A stretch of 64,000 bases of DNA from Parabacteroides goldsteinii DSM 19448 = WAL 12034 (GTDB lineage: Bacteria > Bacteroidota > Bacteroidia > Bacteroidales > Tannerellaceae). Under the pieces are notes generated by a model that had not been told where the DNA came from, did not search any database, and worked only from the letters and a program-made list of their open reading frames with translations. Position 1 is the first letter of the stretch. Each line of letters starts with the position of its first letter. Where the stretch lies: NCBI RefSeq assembly GCF_000969835.1, contig NZ_KQ033913.1, positions 746,859 to 810,858 of the forward strand. Direction: 5' to 3'. Of this stretch, positions 44,666 through 52,136 are shown in pieces. The translations under genes were made by a program, and so were the position numbers.

Positions 44666-45796
44666 ATGAAAAGAATATATAGTTTAGCGATACTGGCTGC
44701 TTCCATTTTATCTTTCACTTCTTGTGAAGATTTCATGGATATACATGAAGAGTATATAGAAGGTGGTGAGATTATTTATGCTCCTAAACCGGATTCCGTA
44801 AGTTTTATTGCAGGTAAAGGACGAGTTTTATTTAATTGTCGTACCTATAATGCCCCAAATGTCCGTTCTATAGATGTATATTGGAATGACGGACTTGACT
44901 CTTTGATTATTCCTGTTGAACTGAAGACCGGTTACGATAGTATTTCTGTCATATTGGATAATTTGGAAGAAAAATCTTATACATTCAATATACAGACAAC
45001 TGATAATTTCGGACATAAATCATTGTTTATGACAGATTTTGGAACTTCTTACGGGGATACTTACCAAGCAACATTGAATGATCGTCTGATAGAAAGTTTG
45101 TCACTGTCGGATCAGGAAGGAACAATCAAGTGGTATTATGCACCTCAATATTTGGTTCGTAGTGAAATACGTTATGTGAAAAAGGATGGTTCACAAGCAA
45201 TAGCAAAAGTCCCTTCTACAGATGATTTAGTTCTATTACCGGATGTAAAGTCGGGTTCAACCTTTGAATACAGGTCTTTGTATATTCCGGAAGCAGCAGC
45301 GATCGATACATTTGCCACTGCATGGAAAGAATATGAAACACCTTTCCCGACAGAATATAAATATGACTGTAGTTCGTGGAAGGTTTTGTCCGTTTCCGAT
45401 GTATCGACCTCCGAAGGTGGTGGAATGGATGCATTGATAGACGATGATTTGAGTACCTATTGGCAGTCGGCCTACGAAGGCGGGGATGCACCTCTGCCTC
45501 ATTGGGCCGTAATAGATATGCAGACACCGAAAATGATTTCCAGGGTTGAATTGTATCGCCGGTCAGGTAACACTGATTCCAAAAGTGTTGAGTTATATGT
45601 ATCTGATCAACCGGATGCCAATACAGGTAACTGGACAAAAATAGGAACTGCCGTGTTTGACGAAGGAGACAGTTCATCAATTACATTACCGGAGACTAGC
45701 GGGGCAGGCAAGGGACGCTACCTGAAATTATTACTTCCGGATAGTAACCGTGAACCCTATACAAATGTTGCTGAAGTATATGTTTATGGTAAATAG
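44666..45796 (+). CDS. Surface lipoprotein with DUF4998 and discoidin (F5/8 type C) domains
   Basis: A 376-residue lipoprotein (Cys20 in LSFTSC). The N-terminal part (~35-225, KGRVLFNCRTYNAPNVRSIDVYW) resembles DUF4998. The C-terminal ~140 residues are an F5/8-type jelly-roll (DALIDDDLSTYWQSAYEGGDAPLPHWAVIDM...RYLKLLLPDSNREPYTNVAEVYVYG) as in CBM32 proteins, which commonly bind galactose-type residues. It is the last gene of the SusC2 operon and is followed by a terminator. Confidence 0.82.
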   Translation: MKRIYSLAILAASILSFTSCEDFMDIHEEYIEGGEIIYAPKPDSVSFIAGKGRVLFNCRTYNAPNVRSIDVYWNDGLDSLIIPVELKTGYDSISVILDNLEEKSYTFNIQTTDNFGHKSLFMTDFGTSYGDTYQATLNDRLIESLSLSDQEGTIKWYYAPQYLVRSEIRYVKKDGSQAIAKVPSTDDLVLLPDVKSGSTFEYRSLYIPEAAAIDTFATAWKEYETPFPTEYKYDCSSWKVLSVSDVSTSEGGGMDALIDDDLSTYWQSAYEGGDAPLPHWAVIDMQTPKMISRVELYRRSGNTDSKSVELYVSDQPDANTGNWTKIGTAVFDEGDSSSITLPETSGAGKGRYLKLLLPDSNREPYTNVAEVYVYGK

Positions 45797-45830
45797 GAAA
45801 ACGGAATACTAAGTACTATCGTCCGTTTGA

Positions 45831-45877
45831 AGAGCCATTTTTCAACTTAATAAATAAGTGAAGAATGGCTCTTTTTG
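45831..45877 (+). terminator. Intrinsic terminator of the SusC2 operon
   Basis: AGAGCCATT / AATGGCTCT stem (45831-45839 and 45864-45872), extended by an imperfect TTCACTTA-type stem, followed by a T run. Confidence 0.85.
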
Positions 45878-45892
45878 CTTTTTATGCCTGTA

Positions 45893-45989
45893 GTTCCGTA
45901 TTTGAAGCATTTCTTATAAATTAGTTCCGAATTAAAGTCTTTTGTTTTATTTATTGTATGGGCCGAAAAGAATAAATGTCGTTAATTTG
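45893..45989 (+). promoter_or_regulatory. Locus operator pair and -7 box, GH2 gene at 46034
   Basis: Box 1 GTTCCGTATTTGAAGC at 45893 and box 2 GTTCCGAATTAAAGTC at 45924 (31 nt apart). TTAATTTG at 45982-45989 is 58 nt after box 2 and one mismatch from TAnnTTTG. Predicted leader about 40 nt. Confidence 0.65.
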
Positions 45990-46033
45990 CCTGTGGAAAT
46001 TGTATTAATATCATTAAAACACAAAATACGTAT

Positions 46034-48940
46034 ATGAATGTAAGGAAACTATTCTACTTGCTGGTTTCGGTTTTATGCCTGCAATCGGTCAGTGCAACAG
46101 ATTTTACGGTTCCGCGTCTTTCCCCTTTGCCCGTAAAGGTGGAGAAGCAAAAGATCCCTTTGGGAGGGAACTGGCAGTTCAATCCTTCTCCGGAAAAAGA
46201 ATTCTGGAAGCAAGGAAGTGTTACCAACTGGAAAAGTATCGAAGTGCCCGGCGAATGGGTAATGCAAGGCTTTGAAGTGGAAAAAGGAAAGGCGGCCGGT
46301 TATTTCCGTACGTTTTCCGTCCCTTCTTCCTGGAACGGCCAACGGATCAAACTACGCTGCAACGGTATATATAGCGATAGCCATATTTATATAAATGGTA
46401 AGGAAGCCGGAGCCCATCTGGGCGGCTTTACCGCCTTTGAACTGGATGTAACGGAGCTGGTACAGACAGGAAAAGAGAACAGAATTGCTGTGTCGGTGAG
46501 ATCGGAAAGCCTTGCCGATTCGACTTCCAGCGGTTCCCAGTACGCTGTTCATCCGTTGGGAGGGATAACAAGGGATATGTATCTGTTTACCTTACCGGAT
46601 GTAAATATGTCGATGTTTCATGTAAATACTTCTTTTGACAGTACTTATATGGATGCCGTACTGAAAACGGATATTGAAATTAGCAATGAGTCATCGGTTC
46701 CCGCTTCAAACCTTTCCCTTCATTTCTCTTTGGAAGATGCAAACGGAAAAGAGATCGCGTTAAAACAAAATACTAACCCGGTTCAAAAGATAGCAGCAGG
46801 TGCGACAGAGAAAGCCTGCCTCTCTTTCAGTATCGCAAAACCGGAGAAATGGGATTCCGAGCATCCTTATTTATATACGTTGACCTGCTGTTTGAAAGAC
46901 GGAAAGAAGGTGTTGCATGAAACGGTACGTCGGGTAGGTTTCCGCCAGGTGGAAGTTCGCGGTAACCAAATGTATATAAATAATATGCCGGTAAAGCTGC
47001 GGGGTGTTTGCCGTCATGAGGTCATGCCGTTGCGCGGACGTTCTGTGAATGACGGCATGTGGCGGAAAGATGTCGAGTTGTTCCGTCGTGGTAATGTGAA
47101 TTATATCCGTACGTCCCACTATCCGCCCGATGAAGCCTTACTGGAAGCCTGCGATGAACTGGGAATGCTGGTAGAAGTGGAAGCTCCTTTCTGCTGGGCA
47201 CATAACACGAATGTACCGGAAGAGATGTATGATGCCGTACTGGTGAACCAGCATGTCGAGATGGTAAACCTGAACCGCAGCCATCCTTCCGTTATTATGT
47301 GGTCGCTGGGAAATGAATCATTGAAATATGCCGAATATTTCAAAAAGGCGGGAGAAGTCGTGAAGCAGATGGACCCGACACGTCCGCGCATCTTCAGCCA
47401 GTGGGGACCGGATGCCGATAACGGCGAACTGGAAGTAACCAATCATCATTATCCCGGGCCTACCGGACCGAATAAATACCGCAATAGCAAACGCCCCGTC
47501 ACATTCGACGAGTTCTGCCACCTGAATGCTTACAACCGCTTGGAGCTGGCTGCCGATCCGGGACTTCGTTCGATGTGGGGACCTCTGCTGGACCAGATGT
47601 GGAATGATATGTATCATAGCCAGGGTGTTCTGGGCGGTGCGATATGGGCCGGTATCGACGATACCTTCTTCCTGCCGGGTGAAAAGGCGGTCGGTTACGG
47701 AACCTGGGGACCGATAGACGGATGGCGACGTGAGAAACCGGAATATTGGGGAATGAAGAAAGCATTCAGTCCGGTTAAGATCGTACAGAAAGGAAATATG
47801 TCGGCCGACGGTATTGTCCGTTTCCATGTGGAGAACCGTCATAATTTCAGTAATCTGTCGGAATGTTCCATCGTGTGGAAAGCCGGGGGAAAGAGCGGCA
47901 GGGTAACAACCGATATGGCTCCCCGCTCGGAAGGAGAGTTCGAAATTCAGTTGCCGGAATCTTTACGGAATGCGGAAAAGCTGGAACTGACGGTTACCGG
48001 TGTCCGTGGTTTTGTGATCGATGAATACAGTTTCCGTATTTTACCGGAACAGACCAAGCCACAGGGACAAGGGCAGTCAGGACAACTCTCTTGTCAGGAA
48101 AAAGCCGATGTTATCGAGATTCAGTCGGTAGGAGGAGTGTTTACTGTGGATAAACGCAACGGATTGTTGTCCGCCGGTCAGGGAGGTAATGCCGTATTGC
48201 TGCAATCACCTGTTTTTATGGTACTGCCGTTGAATGGAGATGGCGAAGGTGTCCAGATGGTCGGAAAAGACCAGAAGTTCAAGCCATATAACTCAGTCTG
48301 CGAAAATTGGATAGCTCAGTCTGTTACTTGTCTGCCGGGTGATGAACTTATTAGTATAAAAGTAAAAGGAATTTATAAAGAAGCCGAAGGCATATTTGAA
48401 TATCGTTTTCATAAGAACGGAGAAGTCACTTTTGTCTACGACTTCACTATGCTTCAGGATATTTCCCCGAGACAAACAGGGTTGGTATTTACTTTACCTT
48501 CTTCTTTTACCCATCTGGACTGGAAGCGGAAAGGCTATTGGAATGTATATCCGGAAGACCATATAGGAGCGTTGACGGGACAAGCTGAAGCATTCGATGC
48601 CTCTTTGCCTGTATCCGGACTGGCAGGTCCTTCCAAACAACCTGTAAAATCCTGGTCGTATGACCAGACGGCAGCCGGTTCAAACATGTTCCGTTCTACG
48701 AAGGAGAATATTTACTCAGCCCGGCTGAAAGACGGATCAGGACAATCTGTCACAGTGAAATCCGACGGAACGCAGTATGTCCGTACCTGGATAGAAGGCG
48801 ATGCAATCCGCTTATTAGTTGCCGATTATAACAATCCGGGGAAGGAAAACTTCCTGATCCCTCATGCCGAGAAAGAATACAAGCCGTTGCGAAAAGGCGA
48901 TAAAGTACAGGGGAAAGTAACGGTTTCTTTTCATCCGTAA
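46034..48940 (+). CDS. GH2 beta-galactosidase-like enzyme
   Basis: A 968-residue exported GH2 enzyme, closely similar in layout to the protein at 15163 but without its extra N-terminal domain. Signal peptide to about VSA (21). Jelly-roll LGGNWQFNPSPEKEFW, barrel motifs GVCRHEVMPLRGR and YIRTSHYPPDEAL, acid/base Glu428 in WSLGNES, nucleophile Glu493 in VTFDEFCHLNAYNR, and AGIDDTFFLPG after it. The nearly identical DEFCHLNAYNR and GEYCHLNVYNR segments suggest this and the first GH2 act on similar linkages. It has the shared operator-promoter and its own terminator. Confidence 0.9.
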   Translation: MNVRKLFYLLVSVLCLQSVSATDFTVPRLSPLPVKVEKQKIPLGGNWQFNPSPEKEFWKQGSVTNWKSIEVPGEWVMQGFEVEKGKAAGYFRTFSVPSSWNGQRIKLRCNGIYSDSHIYINGKEAGAHLGGFTAFELDVTELVQTGKENRIAVSVRSESLADSTSSGSQYAVHPLGGITRDMYLFTLPDVNMSMFHVNTSFDSTYMDAVLKTDIEISNESSVPASNLSLHFSLEDANGKEIALKQNTNPVQKIAAGATEKACLSFSIAKPEKWDSEHPYLYTLTCCLKDGKKVLHETVRRVGFRQVEVRGNQMYINNMPVKLRGVCRHEVMPLRGRSVNDGMWRKDVELFRRGNVNYIRTSHYPPDEALLEACDELGMLVEVEAPFCWAHNTNVPEEMYDAVLVNQHVEMVNLNRSHPSVIMWSLGNESLKYAEYFKKAGEVVKQMDPTRPRIFSQWGPDADNGELEVTNHHYPGPTGPNKYRNSKRPVTFDEFCHLNAYNRLELAADPGLRSMWGPLLDQMWNDMYHSQGVLGGAIWAGIDDTFFLPGEKAVGYGTWGPIDGWRREKPEYWGMKKAFSPVKIVQKGNMSADGIVRFHVENRHNFSNLSECSIVWKAGGKSGRVTTDMAPRSEGEFEIQLPESLRNAEKLELTVTGVRGFVIDEYSFRILPEQTKPQGQGQSGQLSCQEKADVIEIQSVGGVFTVDKRNGLLSAGQGGNAVLLQSPVFMVLPLNGDGEGVQMVGKDQKFKPYNSVCENWIAQSVTCLPGDELISIKVKGIYKEAEGIFEYRFHKNGEVTFVYDFTMLQDISPRQTGLVFTLPSSFTHLDWKRKGYWNVYPEDHIGALTGQAEAFDASLPVSGLAGPSKQPVKSWSYDQTAAGSNMFRSTKENIYSARLKDGSGQSVTVKSDGTQYVRTWIEGDAIRLLVADYNNPGKENFLIPHAEKEYKPLRKGDKVQGKVTVSFHP

Positions 48941-49010
48941 AGACAGATCTAAAATAGCAGAAAAAAAGGTCCGGTGTTTTGAAATGTTAAGACAGGACTT
49001 TTGATTACAA

Positions 49011-49050
49011 AATAAGGGACTTTTGAATGCAAAAGTCCCTTATTTTTTTT
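49011..49050 (+). terminator. Intrinsic terminator after the GH2 gene at 46034
   Basis: Perfect 15-bp stem AATAAGGGACTTTTG / CAAAAGTCCCTTATT (49011-49025, 49030-49044) with a 4-nt loop and a T run. Confidence 0.92.
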
Positions 49051-49639
49051 CAGAGATATTTATCTTGTTAAAATTGAACATTAGAACGGCTTAGAAGAAA
49101 ATCAGTGGGGATAGACATATAAGTTAGGCTTCTCCAATTTTCTAGTGACAATTTTTATATAAAAACCTCCTCTCTCAGTGTGTTTTTATTTCTCATCTTT
49201 CAGTTTTCAGGTATCTTCTGTCCTTTGATGTTCATGGTTTGTATGCTGAAAAATGTTTTAAGAATGAGAGAAGACTTATCTTACAGGTAAAAAATACCAA
49301 TAGTTTTCTAAATGGGTAAATATCTGTCTGTCCTCCGATGCCTCCCCGTTTTTTATCGGACAGGTACCCCTCTTTTATCGTATAAGCCTTCGCATTTTTT
49401 CTCCTTTCAGCCGGATCCTTTGAATATTAAAGCTGCAAACAGGGATGAAACCTGAAAGATGAGAATAAAGGATGAATAGGTAGCACTATAGTGTTAACCA
49501 CCTTTACACAGTAGAGCTAATGGTACTGATACTACTATGCTAGCAAGATGACATAGTAGTACTGGCATGATGGCATTACTAAGTCGCCCATATCGGGTGA
49601 ACACCTATTAATAGATCTATCCCCATGGATTTGTCTGCT

Positions 49640-49699
49640 ATACCCTATAATGTACATACCAATACAATATAGAGTATCGGTATGTACATTATAGGGTAT
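49640..49699. repeat. Perfect 21-bp inverted repeat with 18-bp spacer
   Basis: The left arm ATACCCTATAATGTACATAC (plus one C) at 49640-49660 is exactly repeated in reverse complement at 49679-49699. The spacer is AT-rich. It could be an RNA hairpin, a binding site or the site of a past insertion. Confidence 0.8.
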
Positions 49700-49740
49700 G
49701 ACCTGCCGGGATATAGGAAAAAAACGTACGCTTTTCTTCC

Positions 49741-49785
49741 AACGGATAGGCAGGGAATGGCGAACGGATGCCTATCCGTTCTTTT
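49741..49785 (+). terminator. Terminator or attenuator-like hairpin upstream of GH89
   Basis: AACGGATAGGC (49741-49751) pairs perfectly with GCCTATCCGTT (49770-49780), followed by CTTTTT. A second GAACGGAT at 49763-49770 can pair with the same right arm (ATCCGTTC), so two mutually exclusive stems are possible. Confidence 0.5.
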
Positions 49786-49913
49786 TAACGAACTATTGTA
49801 GGATATCAGGGATAGATATGTAGAACGTGTAAAGTAAGTTTATTTGCGTATCCTTATAGGGTAAACGGGCTTTTCTACGTCTAGTAATATAAATAATTAT
49901 AAAGATTTATACC

Positions 49914-52136
49914 ATGAGAATTGTAAGTAAAGTATTTTTGCTTTTTTGTATTTTATCTCTGATGTCTTGTCAGAAAGATCCGCAGATACAGGCTGCTTAT
50001 GACTTGATCGAACGTATTACTCCGGGTTATAGTCAGCAGTTTAGTCTGGAACTGATAGAGCCGGAGAACGGGAACGATGTCTATGAAGTGGCTGGGGAGA
50101 ACGGCAAGGTTGTGTTGCGGGGGAACAATACGGTATCGTTGGCAACAGCTTATAACCAGTATTTGAAATATCATTGTAATGCCCATGTTTCCTGGTTTGG
50201 CGATCAGTTGAATTTACCGGCGACATTGCCTGTTCCGGCAGAGACGACACACCGGATAATTAACGGTAAGTATCGTGTCTATTTTAATTATTGTACCTTG
50301 AGCTATACCGGTGCCTGGTGGGATTGGGAACGTTGGCAGCGTGAGATCGACTATATGGCTATGAATTCGATCAATACACCTTTGTCGGTTGTCGGTTTGG
50401 AAGGTGTTTGGTATAATACACTGCTTCGTTTCGGTTTTACAGATGAGGAAGCACGTTCTTATCTGGTCGATCCGGCCCATTTTGCCTGGCAGTGGATGCC
50501 TAATATCGAAAGCTTTGGCGGACCGCTGCCGAAATCATGGATTGATTCGCATATCGCTTTGGGTAAACAAGTGGTAAACCGTCAGCTGGAATTAGGGATG
50601 ACACCGATACAACAAGGTTTTTCCGGTGCTGTACCTCGTAAGATGATGGAAAAGTTTCCGGAGGCAAAGATACAGAAACAACCGGATTGGTATGGATTTG
50701 AAGGTATCTGCCAGTTAGATCCGCTGGATCCGTTATTTACGGAACTGGGAAAAGCTTTTCTGGAAGAGGAACAGAAATTATATGGAACCTACGGACTATA
50801 TGCTGCCGATCCTTTCCATGAAAGCAAGCCGCCTGTGGATACACCTGAATATCTGAATGCAGTAGGGGCTTCTATCCATAAATTGATGAAGACGTTCGAT
50901 CCGGAGGCGTTGTGGGTGATGCAAGCCTGGAGTTTCCGGAAAGATATTGCATCCGTTGTACCGAAACATGATTTACTCGTATTGAGCCTGAACGGTGCGT
51001 TAGGGGGAGAAGATCATTTTTGCAACCATGATTTTGTTGTAGGTAATCTGCATAATTTTGGTGGGCGTGTCAATCTTCACGGAGATTTGCCGCTGGTATC
51101 ATCCAATCAGTTTATGAAAGCTAAACAGGAAACGCCGAATGTGGTAGGTTCCGGTTTATTCATGGAGTCGATCGGACAAAATCCTGTATTTTATGAGTTG
51201 GCATTTGAGATGCCGGTTCATCAGGATTCGGTGAAGCTGGAAGAATGGTTGAATAAATATGCAGAACGTCGTTATGGCGCATTTTCGGATGCAGCCAATA
51301 AGGCCTGGGAGTTATTGTTGGCGGGTCCTTATCGGGCCGGAACGAATGGGGTCGAGTCCAGTTCGATCATCTGTGCCCGTCCTGCTGTGGATGTAAAGAA
51401 GTCGGGACCGAATGCCGGTTTTAATATTCCTTATGATCCGCAATCATTGATAGAAGCTGAAGTATGTTTATTACAGGATGCGGAACAATTGAAAGGTTCC
51501 GGACCTTATCGTTTCGATATTGTAGATGTACAGCGTCAGATTATGTCCAACCTGGGACAGGAAATACATAAAAAAGCTGCCGAGGCATTTAAGAAAAAGG
51601 ATAAAGAGGCATTTGCTCTGCACTCCGGACGTTTCCTCGAGTTATTAAAAGATGTAGATATCTTGCTTCGTACCCGTACAGAGTTTAACTTTGACCAGTG
51701 GTTGACTGATGCACGTGCCTGGGGAACGACCGATGAAGAACGCAATTTGTTTGAAAAGAATGCCTCTTCACTGGTGACTATCTGGGGCGGACAGGTCGAT
51801 GTTCGTCAATTCGATTACTCATGGCGTGAATGGACCGGTTTGATCGAGGGATATTATCTGCAACGTTGGAAACAGTTCTATGATATGTTGCAGGGACATC
51901 TCGATAACGGAACGATTTACAGGGAGGAAGATGCAAAGATGGATTTAGGCCGTCAGGCTTTCCGTGCGAATGAGTTTTATGATTCGTTGGCTGACTGGGA
52001 GTTGGCTTTCGTTGATCGTCCGGGTAAGGCCCGTACTCCGGTAACGGAAGGAGACGAAGTGGCTGTTGCCCGCCGGATGTTGGACAAATACAAACAATTA
52101 TCAAAAGAATACTACAATGTTGAGAAAACAAATTAA
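49914..52136 (+). CDS. GH89 alpha-N-acetylglucosaminidase lipoprotein
   Basis: A 740-residue lipoprotein (Cys19 in LSLMSC) of family 89, which removes terminal alpha-GlcNAc from glycosaminoglycans or gastric-type mucin O-glycans. The N-terminal NAGLU domain (~25-110) precedes the barrel with YFNYCTLSYTGAWWDWERWQREIDYMAMNSIN. Probable catalytic glutamates are Glu303 in DPFHES and Glu418 in FMESIGQNP. The C-terminal all-alpha domain from ~500 includes YSWREWTGLIEGYYLQRW. Its 3' end overlaps the start of the DUF6067-like gene by 20 bp, so the two are translationally coupled. Confidence 0.93.
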   Translation: MRIVSKVFLLFCILSLMSCQKDPQIQAAYDLIERITPGYSQQFSLELIEPENGNDVYEVAGENGKVVLRGNNTVSLATAYNQYLKYHCNAHVSWFGDQLNLPATLPVPAETTHRIINGKYRVYFNYCTLSYTGAWWDWERWQREIDYMAMNSINTPLSVVGLEGVWYNTLLRFGFTDEEARSYLVDPAHFAWQWMPNIESFGGPLPKSWIDSHIALGKQVVNRQLELGMTPIQQGFSGAVPRKMMEKFPEAKIQKQPDWYGFEGICQLDPLDPLFTELGKAFLEEEQKLYGTYGLYAADPFHESKPPVDTPEYLNAVGASIHKLMKTFDPEALWVMQAWSFRKDIASVVPKHDLLVLSLNGALGGEDHFCNHDFVVGNLHNFGGRVNLHGDLPLVSSNQFMKAKQETPNVVGSGLFMESIGQNPVFYELAFEMPVHQDSVKLEEWLNKYAERRYGAFSDAANKAWELLLAGPYRAGTNGVESSSIICARPAVDVKKSGPNAGFNIPYDPQSLIEAEVCLLQDAEQLKGSGPYRFDIVDVQRQIMSNLGQEIHKKAAEAFKKKDKEAFALHSGRFLELLKDVDILLRTRTEFNFDQWLTDARAWGTTDEERNLFEKNASSLVTIWGGQVDVRQFDYSWREWTGLIEGYYLQRWKQFYDMLQGHLDNGTIYREEDAKMDLGRQAFRANEFYDSLADWELAFVDRPGKARTPVTEGDEVAVARRMLDKYKQLSKEYYNVEKTN

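Larger units (their letters stand above)
49051..49913. other. Hairpin-rich gene-free leader region upstream of GH89
   Basis: This 860-bp stretch has no credible gene. It contains a 10-bp inverted repeat TACTACTATG / CATAGTAGTA (49530-49539, 49552-49561), a perfect 21-bp inverted repeat (49640-49660 with 49679-49699) and a terminator-like hairpin at 49741-49785. TTTATTTG at 49839-49846 is a possible -7 for GH89. The locus operator boxes were not found at the usual distance. Confidence 0.65.
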
